64,000 bases of DNA from Candidatus Desulfovibrio kirbyi (GTDB lineage Bacteria; Desulfobacterota; Desulfovibrionia; Desulfovibrionales; Desulfovibrionaceae): assembly GCA_013374015.1 (NCBI GenBank), contig BLLL01000006.1, positions 1 through 64,000 on the forward strand, read 5' to 3'. Position 1 is the first letter of the stretch, and the number at the start of each line of letters is the position of its first letter. Of the stretch, positions 1 to 9,155 are shown one piece after another. The position numbers and the translations under genes are program-made. The notes beneath the pieces were generated by a model. The model made no database searches. It had not been told where the DNA came from and was given only the letters and a program-made list of their open reading frames with translations.

Positions 1-1
1 G

Positions 2-1279
2 CGTTTTCACATCGTCACCCTTTTCCCGGAATTTTTTGATTCGCCCCTGAATACGGCGCTGTTGGGACAGGCCCATCGTTCCGGGATTATAGAATCCAGC
101 TTTCACAATCCCCGTGATTTCAGCGAAAACAGGCGCGTGGATGCCAGCCCCTACGGCGGAGGCGCCGGCATGGTCATGCAGGCGGAGCCTCTGGCAAGGG
201 CGATTCGCTCAATCGCGCATCCGGGGCGCATCCTGCTCATGTCCGCAAGCGGCAGATCCTTTGAACATGCCCTGGCTCGGGAACTTGCCGGACAGGACGA
301 TATAACCATACTCTGCGGCCGCTACGAGGGCACAGATGCGCGCCTGTCCCAACTGTTCCCCATAGAAGCTGTAAGTGTTGGCGATGCTGTGTTCAACGGC
401 GGAGAAATCCCTGCACTGGCCGTGATGGAAGCGGTGTCCCGTTTTGTCCCGGGATTTATGGGCAAGGAAGAATCAACAGTGCAGGAGAGCTTTGCTCATG
501 GTCTGCTCGAACACCCGCACTATACGCGCCCGGACATGCTGGAGGGGATTGAAACGCCAAGCGTCCTGCGGAACGGAAACCATGCCGAAATTGCTCTTTG
601 GCGCCGCAAGGCCTCTCTTGCCGTCACGCTCCACACGCGCCCGGACATGCTGGACACAGCGCCGCTCACAGCTGCTGATGCCTTGGCATTGGCCGATATG
701 TCCCATGATCGGCCGGGACGAAACCTTTCTTTCTGTCTGCTGCACTACCCTGTTTTGCTGGGAGAGCAAAATATTGGCGCATCCTCTTTGACAAATCTTG
801 ACATACAGGATATAATCAGAATTTCCTGCAGTTATGGTATGGGTCCCTTTTATGTTGCAACGCCGTTTGAAGACCAGCAACATTTACTCAGGGAACTTTT
901 ACGGCACTGGACATTGGGCGCTGGCGGCAAAAGCAACCCTGACAGGGCTTGGGCGTTGCAGCACGTATGCCCGCTCGCATCGCTGGAGGACGCTGTCCGG
1001 CATTTGCGCGAACGCGCTGCCGCAACGCCACGGCTGATCGCCGCCACTGCGGCCTGGCCGAAAAAAAAGAATGCGCCGCTTACCCCGCGCATTGTGCGCG
1101 ACTGGTGCAGAGACGGGCCGGTTTTACTCTGTTTGGGCACTGCCCAAGGCCTTGCGCCGGAAGCGCTTGACTGTTGCGCCGGGGTATTGCGCCCCTTGCG
1201 TTTTTTGGGATACAACCACCTGTCGGTACGCAGCGCCGCCGCTATTCTGGCGGATAGAATTTTGGGCGATTACTGGTAA
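2..1279 (+). CDS. trmD: tRNA (guanine-N1)-methyltransferase TrmD with extra C-terminal RNA methyltransferase domain (5' end cut)
   Basis: TrmD methylates N1 of G37 next to the anticodon, using S-adenosylmethionine. The frame is open from base 2 with the family N-terminus (FHIVTLFPEFF), so the true start lies just outside the window; the TTG at 62 is internal. Seen: the knotted SPOUT core with LCGRYEGTDAR and VGDAVFNGGEIPA, then the C-terminal TrmD helices to about base 690. A further ~185 residues follow (from about base 720 to the stop), ending in GYNHLSVRSAAAI, typical of a second SPOUT-like RNA methyltransferase domain. That domain is known from Desulfovibrio TrmD proteins of about 425 residues. 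It heads a run of same-strand genes and rplS follows after 24 bases. Confidence 0.93.
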   Translation, partial: RFHIVTLFPEFFDSPLNTALLGQAHRSGIIESSFHNPRDFSENRRVDASPYGGGAGMVMQAEPLARAIRSIAHPGRILLMSASGRSFEHALARELAGQDDITILCGRYEGTDARLSQLFPIEAVSVGDAVFNGGEIPALAVMEAVSRFVPGFMGKEESTVQESFAHGLLEHPHYTRPDMLEGIETPSVLRNGNHAEIALWRRKASLAVTLHTRPDMLDTAPLTAADALALADMSHDRPGRNLSFCLLHYPVLLGEQNIGASSLTNLDIQDIIRISCSYGMGPFYVATPFEDQQHLLRELLRHWTLGAGGKSNPDRAWALQHVCPLASLEDAVRHLRERAAATPRLIAATAAWPKKKNAPLTPRIVRDWCRDGPVLLCLGTAQGLAPEALDCCAGVLRPLRFLGYNHLSVRSAAAILADRILGDYW

Positions 1280-1303
1280 AACGACGACAGCAAGGAATTA
1301 TCA

Positions 1304-1651
1304 ATGGACATTATCAAAAAGATTGAACGGGAAAATATGCGCATGGATATGCCGGCGTTCCGTTCCGGCGACACCATCAAGGTACATCTGCGCATTGTGG
1401 AAGGTGAAAAAGAGCGAATTCAGGTGTTTCAGGGCAATGTCATCCGCATCAGGCGCGGGGGTATTGCCGCCACGTTCACTGTCCGCAAAATTTCCGACGG
1501 CGTGGGCGTGGAGCGTATCTTCCCGCTCAATTCGCCCTTTATTGATCACGTGGAACTGGTTACCCAGGGCCGTGTGCGCCGCAGCCGCCTCTACTATTTG
1601 CGCGCGCTCAAAGGCAAGGCTGCCCGCATCAAACCACGCGGACGTTTCTGA
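1304..1651 (+). CDS. rplS: 50S ribosomal protein L19
   Basis: L19 sits at the interface of the 50S and 30S subunits. The 115-residue product has the family length and motifs: [11 protein letters not shown] at the start, [45 protein letters not shown], and a basic tail. The ATG at 1304 follows AAGGAATT a few bases upstream. Its position directly after trmD is the classic rpsP-rimM-trmD-rplS order, so co-transcription with trmD is likely. No anomaly seen. Confidence 0.97.
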   Translation: MDIIKKIERENMRMDMPAFRSGDTIKVHLRIVEGEKERIQVFQGNVIRIRRGGIAATFTVRKISDGVGVERIFPLNSPFIDHVELVTQGRVRRSRLYYLRALKGKAARIKPRGRF

Positions 1652-1653
1652 TA

Positions 1654-2658
1654 TTGCCGGAGCATGTTGCAGGAATAGACGAAGCAGGGCGTGGGTGCCT
1701 AGCCGGGCCTGTTGTGGCCGCCGCGGTTATTCTGCCCCCTGAGCACGGACTGACAGGCCTTGCGGATTCAAAAGTTCTGAGCGCCGGCGCCCGTGAACAG
1801 CTTGCTCCCCGCATACGCGCGGTTGCCGTTGCCTGGGGACTGGGCGTTGTGTGGGCGCCCCGCATTGACAGTATCAATATTTTACAGGCCACCTTTGAGG
1901 CCATGTGCCAGGCGGTGCGCGTTCTGCGTCATGCGCCGGATTCGTTGCTCATAGACGGCAACATGACCCTGCCCCACGCCATGCTCGCCCGCGCATGGCA
2001 GAAAGCCAGCCAGCCCTGCCCAACACAACGCGCCGTCGTTGACGGCGACAGAACCGTAAACGCCATTTCCGCAGCCTCAATACTGGCCAAGACATTTCGC
2101 GACAAGCTCATGCAAGGCCTGTCCCGCCGCTGGCCCGGCTACGGCTTTGAGAAGCATAAAGGCTATGGAACAAAGGCGCATTATGAAGCTTTACAGCGTC
2201 TTGGCCCTTGTCCGCAACACCGGCTTACGTTTCGCGGCGTGTCCAACAAAACCCCTGAACCGCCGCATATCTGTCTGGGCAAAACCGGTGAAGATTCTGC
2301 GACAGCTTTGCTCCATCAGTCCGGTATGTGCATTCTGGCGCGCAACTGGCGCAAGGGGCGACTGGAGCTTGACATTGTGTGCCGGGATAAGGATACGATT
2401 GTTTTTGTGGAGGTAAAAACCCGCCGGGCATTTGGCCTGAGCACGCCGGCTGACGCCATAACGCCGGCAAAACGGCGCATGGTTGCACGCGCCGCCCAGG
2501 CGTGGCTTGCGGCAAACAAGGCATGGCATCTCCCTTGCCGTTTTGACGTAGTCTGTGTGGTTCACAACGGACAAACATTTTGCGCGGAGCACTACCAAAA
2601 TGCCTTTGACTTCCCCCCGACTTTGGGTGGTCGCAACACCGCTTGGCAACCCTGGTGA
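1654..2658 (+). CDS. rnhB: Ribonuclease HII fused in frame to a YraN (UPF0102) nuclease-like domain
   Basis: Residues 1 to about 195 are RNase HII, which removes ribonucleotides from DNA and RNA from hybrids: [14 protein letters not shown] carries the first acidic pair, LLIDGN and [18 protein letters not shown] follow, and [11 protein letters not shown] closes the domain. Residues about 210-334 are YraN-like ([34 protein letters not shown]), the PD-(D/E)XK-type fold of UPF0102. The two are normally separate neighbouring genes; here one frame runs through both with no stop. The start is TTG at 1654, two bases after the rplS stop, with no strong ribosome site. The last 59 bases overlap rsmI in another frame. 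Confidence 0.85.
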   Translation: MPEHVAGIDEAGRGCLAGPVVAAAVILPPEHGLTGLADSKVLSAGAREQLAPRIRAVAVAWGLGVVWAPRIDSINILQATFEAMCQAVRVLRHAPDSLLIDGNMTLPHAMLARAWQKASQPCPTQRAVVDGDRTVNAISAASILAKTFRDKLMQGLSRRWPGYGFEKHKGYGTKAHYEALQRLGPCPQHRLTFRGVSNKTPEPPHICLGKTGEDSATALLHQSGMCILARNWRKGRLELDIVCRDKDTIVFVEVKTRRAFGLSTPADAITPAKRRMVARAAQAWLAANKAWHLPCRFDVVCVVHNGQTFCAEHYQNAFDFPPTLGGRNTAWQPW

Positions 2659-3442
2659 TTTTTCGCCGCGGGCACGCGAGGCGCTGAAGTCTGCCGACCT
2701 TGTGCTGGTTGAAGATACCCGCCGCGCTTCACGACTTTTTGCCCAACACAAAATTCCGGCAAAGAAATTCCTGAGCTTTTACGAACACAATGAGCACGAA
2801 CGACAGGAAAGCCTGCTGGAACTGTTGCGCGCCGGACAAACACTCGCCCTTATTTCCGATGCGGGAACGCCGCTTCTGGCCGATCCCGGCTACCGCCTTG
2901 TGCGCGCCTGCCGCAAGGAGGGCATACCAGTTTCTCCCATACCAGGGCCTTCTGCCCCGGCAGCGGCGCTTTCAGTAGCGGGCATCCCGCCAATCCCTTA
3001 TATATTTCTTGGTTTTTTGCCGCGCGATCAGGCAGGACGAGAGCGCCTGTTTGCCGCCTTTGCCGAGGCTCAGGCTTCATTGGTATTTTTTGAACGCAAA
3101 AATCGCCTCAAACAAAGCCTTGCGTTGGCGCACCGCGCCTTGGGCGCGCGCGATATGGCCATTTGCCGCGAAATGACAAAAACCCATGAAGAATTCCTGC
3201 TGATACGTCTTGAAGAGCACGATGCTCTGTCCGACAATTTTTTGGGCGAGATAACGGTGCTTGTCGGACCGCCCGAAACAATAACGCGCACTCCGGACGA
3301 CGATGTGCGGCAACTGTTGCAAACTCGCCTGGTTCCGCACGAAAAACCACGCGACACAGTCCGCCGGATACAGTATGCTGTCCAAGGCTGGACAACAAAA
3401 GAACTGTATGCTCTGGTCAGCGAAAACAGAACGGAGTCATAA
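2600..3442 (+). CDS. rsmI: 16S rRNA (cytidine-1402 2'-O)-methyltransferase RsmI
   Basis: RsmI methylates the ribose of C1402 in the decoding centre of 16S rRNA. The 280-residue protein shows the tetrapyrrole-methylase fold: [12 protein letters not shown] at the N-terminus, [32 protein letters not shown], and the SAM-binding [18 protein letters not shown] 2600 is chosen over the longer in-frame start at 2555 because the family begins here and GGAG lies about 10 bases upstream. It overlaps the 3' end of the rnhB/yraN frame and its stop abuts the uppP start, so translation is probably coupled along the operon. Confidence 0.95.
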   Translation: MPLTSPRLWVVATPLGNPGDFSPRAREALKSADLVLVEDTRRASRLFAQHKIPAKKFLSFYEHNEHERQESLLELLRAGQTLALISDAGTPLLADPGYRLVRACRKEGIPVSPIPGPSAPAAALSVAGIPPIPYIFLGFLPRDQAGRERLFAAFAEAQASLVFFERKNRLKQSLALAHRALGARDMAICREMTKTHEEFLLIRLEEHDALSDNFLGEITVLVGPPETITRTPDDDVRQLLQTRLVPHEKPRDTVRRIQYAVQGWTTKELYALVSENRTES

Positions 3443-4237
3443 ATGGACAATCTGGTCACCGCGTTCATTTTGAGCATTGTTGAGGGGCTGACGGAGTATC
3501 TGCCCGTTTCTTCTTCAGGGCATCTGATTCTGGCCGGACATCTGCTCAATTTTACAGGAAACAAGGCCGACACCTTTGAAGTGGTTATCCAGTTGGGCGC
3601 TATCCTTGCCGTTGTTGTGTTGTACCGGAAACGCTTTATCGGTCTGGTGCGCCCGCAGCCGTACGTGCGTTTTGCCGGTATGCGCGGGATATGTCTGCTC
3701 CTGCTCACTTCCCTGCCGGCCTGCGTCCTGGGTCTGCTGTTGCACGCGCATATCAAACAGTATCTGTTTCGCCCGTCCACAGTGCTGATTGCCCTTGTCG
3801 TCGGCGCGCTGTGCATGATTTTTGCAGAACACCGCAACCGCAAACCCACCTGTATCACCCTGGACGACATGACGCCGCGCCTGGCACTGGGCATTGGCTG
3901 TTTTCAGTGCCTTGCGCTCTGGCCGGGATTTTCTCGATCCGCGGCAACCATTATGGGTGGAATGTTGCTTGGGGCCAAACGTCCGCTTGCGGCGGAGTAT
4001 TCCTTTATCGCCGCCGTGCCTGTCATGGTGGCGGCAACAGGGTATGACATGCTCAAAAATTTTGCGCAGTTCAGCGCTGCGGACATCCCCTTTTTTCTGA
4101 TCGGGATTGGCGGATCGTTTGTTTCCGCCCTGTTGGCGGTAAAAATTTTTATTTCACTTACGCAACGGCTGAGCCTGACGCCCTTTGCCATATACAGACT
4201 GGTGCTGGCGCCCTTTGTCTACTACTTTATGGTATGA
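3443..4237 (+). CDS. uppP: Undecaprenyl-diphosphatase UppP (BacA)
   Basis: An integral membrane phosphatase that recycles undecaprenyl pyrophosphate to the lipid carrier used for peptidoglycan and other envelope polymers. Family signatures are clear: EGLTEYLPVSSSGHLIL at residues 14-30 and GFSRSAATIMGGM near residue 165, which supply the catalytic Glu, Ser and Arg residues. About seven hydrophobic segments are visible over 264 residues, the usual length. The ATG directly follows the rsmI stop with no gap. The last 16 bases overlap the 3' end of truA on the opposite strand. Confidence 0.96.
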   Translation: MDNLVTAFILSIVEGLTEYLPVSSSGHLILAGHLLNFTGNKADTFEVVIQLGAILAVVVLYRKRFIGLVRPQPYVRFAGMRGICLLLLTSLPACVLGLLLHAHIKQYLFRPSTVLIALVVGALCMIFAEHRNRKPTCITLDDMTPRLALGIGCFQCLALWPGFSRSAATIMGGMLLGAKRPLAAEYSFIAAVPVMVAATGYDMLKNFAQFSAADIPFFLIGIGGSFVSALLAVKIFISLTQRLSLTPFAIYRLVLAPFVYYFMV

Positions 4238-5013
4238 ACAGTTCCATAGTCCACATTAACCAATGAAAGCCCCTGCGCCGGAGCGGTTTGTGCGTTCACA
4301 GCCCTGCGATCACAGGCTGCCAGCAGACTGTCCACATCCTCCGGAGCAATTTTTTGACGCCCGCAGGCAACAAGCAATCCTGCGATATTACGAACCATTT
4401 GTTTAAGAAAACCGTTGGCGGAAACAGTCAGACATAAAGACGGCGCATGCGGCGGATACTGCGCGCAAGGCGGCAATACAGCAATCTCAGCTGAAAACAA
4501 CGTGCGGTGCGTGCTGTTCGTATCCGTCCCGGCATTTTGCAGACCGGCAAAATCGTGCCTGCCTATCAAAGACGGCAGTGCAGCGCGCATAGGGCGCATG
4601 TCAAGCGGGCCGCAACGCCAGACAAAGGGTACGAGATAAGGCGGTACAAATGCCCGCTCCTGCCAGAACCGGTACGCATAGGCTTTGCCGACAGCATCGT
4701 TGCGGGCATGGAATGTCGGCGCCGCGCGGGCAGCTTCCAAAATGCAAATATCCTTTGGCAGCAAGGAGTTGAGGCTTTTTCGCCAATCAAGGCCGGTCTT
4801 TGAATCCGGCACATCGCAGTGTGCAACCTGCCCGTGCGCGTGTACCCCGGAATCAGTACGGCCTGCGCCATACACGCGTACCGCGTCGCCTGTAAGCGTG
4901 CGCAGGGCAACTTCCAGAGCGCCTTGTACCGTACGCGGGGGATTGGGCTTTTCCTGAATCTGCCAACCGCTGAAATCAGTGCCAACGTATGCAAGCAGGA
5001 GCTTGAGCCGCAT
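4222..5013 (-). CDS. truA: tRNA pseudouridine(38-40) synthase TruA
   Basis: TruA converts U38-U40 in the anticodon arm of many tRNAs to pseudouridine. The 263-residue protein has the N-terminal LLLAYVGTDFSGWQIQ, the catalytic motif YGAGRTDSGVHAHGQVA with the essential Asp near residue 57, ARNDAVGKAYAYRFW, and C-terminal GFLKQMVRNIAGLL. It converges on uppP with a 16-base overlap. Upstream on the same strand lies a short coding-like stretch in the same frame (about 5017-5085) after a stop. It looks like a remnant, and nothing supports a longer start. Confidence 0.95.
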   Translation of the reverse strand: MRLKLLLAYVGTDFSGWQIQEKPNPPRTVQGALEVALRTLTGDAVRVYGAGRTDSGVHAHGQVAHCDVPDSKTGLDWRKSLNSLLPKDICILEAARAAPTFHARNDAVGKAYAYRFWQERAFVPPYLVPFVWRCGPLDMRPMRAALPSLIGRHDFAGLQNAGTDTNSTHRTLFSAEIAVLPPCAQYPPHAPSLCLTVSANGFLKQMVRNIAGLLVACGRQKIAPEDVDSLLAACDRRAVNAQTAPAQGLSLVNVDYGTVHTIK

Positions 5014-5297
5014 TATTCGGGCAACCTCATGAAGTACCTTTGCCTCTTCTTCCAGCTGTTCGCAGTAATCAAGGCCCTCTGCATGTTAAAGCGAAAGGGC
5101 ATGGCGTCAACGCCTTATTTTTGACAGAAATCCTGTACCGTATCTGACAGATGCAAACAACGCGCCAAGTATCACGAAAAATACAGTGAACAAATCCGCA
5201 TAAAAGATGGCAAACCTCTTGCCAAAACAGGATAAATTATATAAATACTCAAACGCATCGCCGTCAATTTGTGACCCGACTGCTGAAGCGTTGGAAT

Positions 5298-5374
5298 GGC
5301 AAGGTAGCTCAGTTGGTTAGAGCATGCGGTTCATACCCGCAGGGTCGGGGGTTCAAGTCCCTCCCTTGCTACCA
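5298..5374 (+). tRNA. tRNA-Met (CAT), elongator type
   Basis: A full cloverleaf can be drawn: acceptor GGCAAGG pairs with CCTTGCT (G1-U72 wobble), the D arm contains AGCTCAGTTGGTTAGAGC, the anticodon loop reads TTCATAC with CAT, the T arm is GGGGGTTCAAGTCCC, and CCA is encoded. It lacks the C1-A72 mismatch and triple G:C anticodon stem of the initiator found at 30338, so it is an elongator Met tRNA. A lysidine-modified Ile (CAT) tRNA cannot be fully excluded. Confidence 0.9.
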
Positions 5375-5421
5375 GATTTCAATCCGATTCCAGAACTGCG
5401 CGAATAATGCGGGCAGTCGGG

Positions 5422-5901
5422 TCATTCTGCCTGTAGCGTCTCCATCCGGAAATCCACGCGGATTTTGAAGATTTTTTCAGCAGGCAGATTGAGGATGCGA
5501 ATCCCCGTGCGTTCACTTATGTCAGCGAGCACGGCGTCAGATTTTTTGCGGGAGGGAGCGATCAGCGTAAACCAGATATTGTAGTCGTGCTCGCGCAGAT
5601 AATTGTGTGTGACGCCGGGCTGCGCGTTGACCTCACGCACAAAGTCCTCCAGACGCTCATTCGGCACGCGCGCCGCGCACAGTGTGGACACAAAGCCAAG
5701 TTTCGCGGAGTGAAAGTTGGCCCCCAAACGGCGAATGATCTGCGTCTTGCGCAGAGCGCGCACCCGTTCAAGGCATTCCTCTTCCGCTATGCCAAGCCGG
5801 TCGCCGAGTTCCAGATAGGGGCGCGGAGACAGGGGAAAGTCTGTCTGTATGATGTCCAGAATCCGGCGATCCACGTTGTCCATAATGTTGTTGTTGCTCA
5901 T
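5422..5901 (-). CDS. ahbA/ahbB: Siroheme decarboxylase subunit (AhbA/AhbB family)
   Basis: AhbA and AhbB together remove two carboxylates from siroheme to give 12,18-didecarboxysiroheme, the first step of the siroheme-dependent haem route. The 159-residue protein has the Lrp/AsnC-like layout: a winged helix-turn-helix at residues ~8-60 (LDIIQTDFPLSPRPYLELGDR), then an alpha/beta ligand domain with GANFHSAKLGFVSTLCAARV and HNYLREHDYNIWFTL. ATG 5901 overlaps the ahbD stop by four bases (ATGA), preferred over a longer in-frame start at 5934. Whether it is the A or B subunit cannot be told here; the partner is not in the window. A plain Lrp regulator is unlikely given the operon. Confidence 0.87.
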   Translation of the reverse strand: MSNNNIMDNVDRRILDIIQTDFPLSPRPYLELGDRLGIAEEECLERVRALRKTQIIRRLGANFHSAKLGFVSTLCAARVPNERLEDFVREVNAQPGVTHNYLREHDYNIWFTLIAPSRKKSDAVLADISERTGIRILNLPAEKIFKIRVDFRMETLQAE

Positions 5902-6983
5902 GCTGGTTGCGTTTTTTGTGGTTGGTAGGCGCACAACGGCTCCTGCCCCATGTGATCGCCGTCCGTACTGAACGCCCGCGCGCGACAGCCGCCGCAGACT
6001 TTATGGTACTCGCACACGCCGCATTTGCCTTTGTAGGCGGCCTGGTCGCGGAATTGGCGAAAATACGCGCTTTCTCGCCAGATCCGCGGAAAAGGCGTTA
6101 CACGCACATTGCCGCAGTCAAGCTCCAGATAGCCGCAGGGCTGCACCTGCCCCACATGACTTATAAAACAGAATCCTGTGCCGCCAAGGCAGCCGCGCGT
6201 GAGCGCGTCCATGCCGAATGTCTCCGGCGTGACGCGCACGCCTTCGGCACGAGCGCGTTCACGCAGAATGCGATAATAGTGCGGCGCGCATGTCGCTTTC
6301 AGGTGCATGGTCGTGGTTTTGCGAAAATCGTACAGCCAGTGCAGCGCGTCTTCGTATTCCCCGGCAGTGATTGACTGGTCTGTCAGGGCGGCGGCGCGTC
6401 CGACAGGCACAAGCAGAAAAATATGCCACGCGACCGCCCCGATGCGTTCGCAAAGGTCAAAAATGTTTTTGAAGTTTGCAAGGTTGTCCCGAGTGACGGT
6501 AGTGTTGACCTGAAAGGGCAACCCTGCGTTTTTAAGATGCGCAATGCCGCGCAGGGAGGCGTCAAAGGCGCCCTTGACGCCTCGAAACGCATCGTGGTTT
6601 TTTGCGTCCGGCCCGTCAATGGAAATAGAACAGCGGTCCACGCCGGCAGCTTTTAATTTTTGGGCGTTTTCCGCGTCAATCAGGGTACCGTTGGGTGAAA
6701 AGGCGCATGTCAGTCCCTGTGCGTGCGTATACGCCACAAGATCATAAATGTCCGACCGCAGCATCGGCTCTCCGCCGGTGAAAATAATGATGGGGGATCC
6801 CACTTGTGAAAACGAATCAATGAGCGAGATTGCCTCGGTGGTGGAAAGTTCGCCATTGTAAGGGTGCGGGTGCGCTTCCGCGCGGCAGTGTTTGCAGGCC
6901 AGATTACAGGAGCGCGTCACTTCCCAGGCAATCAGGCGGCAGAGGGGGCTACTGAGACTTGGTAGTTCAGTGTGCGTGTACAT
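5898..6983 (-). CDS. ahbD: Radical SAM haem synthase AhbD
   Basis: AhbD converts Fe-coproporphyrin III to haem b by oxidative decarboxylation of two propionates. The 361-residue protein has the radical-SAM cluster motif TRSCNLACKHC near residue 30, FTGGEPMLR, and a C-terminal SPASM-like cysteine set CGVCEYHKVCGGCRARA for an auxiliary iron-sulfur cluster. It is distinguished from AhbC by its N-terminus and its place after hemB, the Desulfovibrio order. The start shares bases with the hemB stop (TGATG). The stop overlaps the siroheme decarboxylase gene, so the four genes read as one tightly coupled operon. Confidence 0.9.
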   Translation of the reverse strand: MYTHTELPSLSSPLCRLIAWEVTRSCNLACKHCRAEAHPHPYNGELSTTEAISLIDSFSQVGSPIIIFTGGEPMLRSDIYDLVAYTHAQGLTCAFSPNGTLIDAENAQKLKAAGVDRCSISIDGPDAKNHDAFRGVKGAFDASLRGIAHLKNAGLPFQVNTTVTRDNLANFKNIFDLCERIGAVAWHIFLLVPVGRAAALTDQSITAGEYEDALHWLYDFRKTTTMHLKATCAPHYYRILRERARAEGVRVTPETFGMDALTRGCLGGTGFCFISHVGQVQPCGYLELDCGNVRVTPFPRIWRESAYFRQFRDQAAYKGKCGVCEYHKVCGGCRARAFSTDGDHMGQEPLCAYQPQKTQPA

Positions 6984-7969
6984 CAGCGCGCAAGCCTTTG
7001 TTTGAGTACGGTTTCTGTAAAATAGGTGATCAGCCTGTCGGCCCCGGCCCGTTTGAGGCCAAGCAGGGTTTCGAGCATGACGGCGTTCTCGTCGATCCAG
7101 CCTTTTTGCCCGGCAGCGCGGATCATGGCATATTCACCGCTGACCTGATAGGCGCACAGGGGCACATCCACAGCCTTGCGCACGCGGTACAATATGTCGG
7201 AGTAGTGGCTTGCCGGTTTGACAATCAGCATGTCCGCGCCTTCGTCCACATCCGCGCGGGCTTCAATCAGCGCTTCACGGGCGTTGCCCGGATCCATCTG
7301 GTAGGATTTTCTGTCGCCTGCGGCAGGAGCGGAATCAGCCGCCTCCCGAAATGGCCCGTACAGAGCGGAGGCAAATTTGACAGCGTAGGACATGACGGGC
7401 AGTTCGTGTAAGCCGTTGTCATCCAGAGCGGCACGTATCGCCGCTATACGACCGTCCATCATGTCCGAGGGAGCGACAATATCCGCGCCGGCAAGCGCGT
7501 GGCTCACGGCTGTTCCGGCAAGCAGGGGCAGGGTTGCGTCGTTGAGGATCGTGCCCTCGGGCGTCAGGACGCCGCAGTGCCCGTGGATCATATATTCACA
7601 GAGGCAAACATCTGTAATAACAATAAGATATGGCCATATCCGTTTGATTCGGCGCACGGCCTGCTGCACGATGCCGTTTTCATCATAGGCCGCGCTTGCG
7701 CGTTCGTCCTTTATGCGGGGAATGCCGAACAGCAACACAGCGCGCAAGCCAAGGTCGACAGCTTCGCCTATCTGGCCTTCCAGTTGGTCAATGCCCAGAC
7801 GGAATTGTCCGGGCATGGAGGGAATCTCGCGGCGCAGATGCGCGTCCGCCTCATCCACAAAATAGGGCATGATGAGGTCCTCAGTGAGCAGGGAAGCTGT
7901 TTCACGCGTCAATGCGCGTAAGGCCGGGGTTTGACGCAGTCGCCTGCCGCGGTGAAAGCGTGTGTTCAT
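6983..7969 (-). CDS. hemB: Delta-aminolevulinic acid dehydratase (porphobilinogen synthase)
   Basis: HemB condenses two 5-aminolevulinate molecules to porphobilinogen, the common early step of siroheme and haem synthesis. The 328-residue protein has the Zn-type cysteine motif DVCLCEYMIHGHCG near residue 120, SDMMDGRIAAIR, the Schiff-base lysines in SYAVKFASALYGPFR and MLIVKPASHY, and VSGEYAMI. ATG 7969 overlaps the ahbC stop by four bases and the stop overlaps the ahbD start. Its placement between two radical SAM haem genes shows a dedicated haem operon rather than the classical protoporphyrin pathway. Confidence 0.96.
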   Translation of the reverse strand: MNTRFHRGRRLRQTPALRALTRETASLLTEDLIMPYFVDEADAHLRREIPSMPGQFRLGIDQLEGQIGEAVDLGLRAVLLFGIPRIKDERASAAYDENGIVQQAVRRIKRIWPYLIVITDVCLCEYMIHGHCGVLTPEGTILNDATLPLLAGTAVSHALAGADIVAPSDMMDGRIAAIRAALDDNGLHELPVMSYAVKFASALYGPFREAADSAPAAGDRKSYQMDPGNAREALIEARADVDEGADMLIVKPASHYSDILYRVRKAVDVPLCAYQVSGEYAMIRAAGQKGWIDENAVMLETLLGLKRAGADRLITYFTETVLKQRLAR

Positions 7970-9144
7970 GATATCTCTTTATCAGTGAGGTAACAGGCCG
8001 GGTCTTCCGCCCAGATATCGCCGTACACGGCCTCTGCCCGCGCCCGAAAGTTGCCGCCGCAGATGTCCAGGTGCCGGCATGTTGCGCAACGCCCCTTGAC
8101 GTGGGCTTTTTTGTTTTTAAGTTTGCGCAGAAGTTCAATGGCTGGGTCGTCCCAGATTTGAGAAAAGGGGCGCTCAAGCACATTGCCGAAAGTGTGCTCC
8201 CGCCAGAACTGGTCCGCATGCACTTTTCCATCCCAGGAAATGCAGCCTATGCCGCGTCCGGAACTGTTGCCCTCGTTAAACTGCAACAGCCTCAGCACGT
8301 CCCGCGCCCGCTTCGGGTCTTCCCGTTGCAGGCGCATCCAGACATAGGGACCGTCGGCGTGGTTGTCTACCGTCAGGATTTCCTTGGGGTGTCCGGCTTC
8401 AAAAAGGGCGCGGGTTTCGTCCATAATCAGATCAAGCGTCCGCCGTGTCTGTTCGTGATTCAGATCTTCGTCAATGAGTTCTGAACCGCGTCCGGAATAG
8501 ACCAGATGATAAAAGCAGGCGCGCGGCACTTCAAGATCTTTCAGCAGGCGGAAAATACCGGGGATTTCCGTAACATTGCCTTTGTTGATGGTAAAGCGCA
8601 GGCCGACCTTGAGACCCTCGGCCTGACAGTTGGCAATGCCGGCGAGCGCGTCTTTGAAGGCGCCCGGCACACGACGAAACGTGTCGTGCACCTTTTCAAG
8701 GCCGTCCAGGGAAATGCCCACATAGGAGAGCCCCACAGCCTTGAGTTCCCGCGCTTTTTCCCTGCTTATCAGGGTACCGTTTGTGGAGATGACGGCGCGC
8801 ATGCCTTTTTGTGTGGCGTGACGCGCAAGGTCAGGCAAATCTTCGCGTGCCAGCGGCTCCCCGCCGGAAAACAGCACCACCGGCACGCCGTAGGCTGCAA
8901 TATCATCAATTATCACAATGGATTGTGATGTATTTATGGCGTCTGTGCCGCTCATGCCGGTAGCGTGCGCGTAGCAGTGCGCGCATTTGAGATTGCAGCG
9001 TTGCGTCATGTTCCACACGACAACGGGTTTTTTGTCCTTTGAAAACTGCAGCAGATGGGATGGCAGTTTGCCGGATTCGCGTCCGTAGCGCAACGCGTCC
9101 GAGGACTCGGCCTGTCCGCAGTAGAGTTTTGAAATACCTATCAT
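7966..9144 (-). CDS. ahbC: Radical SAM 12,18-didecarboxysiroheme deacetylase AhbC
   Basis: AhbC removes two acetate side chains from didecarboxysiroheme to give Fe-coproporphyrin III. The 392-residue protein begins MIGISKLYCGQ, typical of Desulfovibrio AhbC. It has the radical SAM motif MTQRCNLKCAHC near residue 50, FSGGEPLAREDL, ISLDGLEKVHD, and a C-terminal cysteine set CATCRHLDICGG. It is first in the operon ahbC-hemB-ahbD-ahbA/B; ACAGGAAC lies just upstream of the start. The alaS stop is only 11 bases upstream, so transcription may continue from alaS. Confidence 0.9.
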   Translation of the reverse strand: MIGISKLYCGQAESSDALRYGRESGKLPSHLLQFSKDKKPVVVWNMTQRCNLKCAHCYAHATGMSGTDAINTSQSIVIIDDIAAYGVPVVLFSGGEPLAREDLPDLARHATQKGMRAVISTNGTLISREKARELKAVGLSYVGISLDGLEKVHDTFRRVPGAFKDALAGIANCQAEGLKVGLRFTINKGNVTEIPGIFRLLKDLEVPRACFYHLVYSGRGSELIDEDLNHEQTRRTLDLIMDETRALFEAGHPKEILTVDNHADGPYVWMRLQREDPKRARDVLRLLQFNEGNSSGRGIGCISWDGKVHADQFWREHTFGNVLERPFSQIWDDPAIELLRKLKNKKAHVKGRCATCRHLDICGGNFRARAEAVYGDIWAEDPACYLTDKEIS

Positions 9145-9155
9145 ATCGGTTCCTG

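Noticed and set aside
5017..5085. Coding-like stretch in frame upstream of truA (reads GLDYCEQLEEEAKVLHEVAR)
   Set aside because: A stop precedes it and there is no start codon; at most a remnant, and the normal TruA start is 5013.
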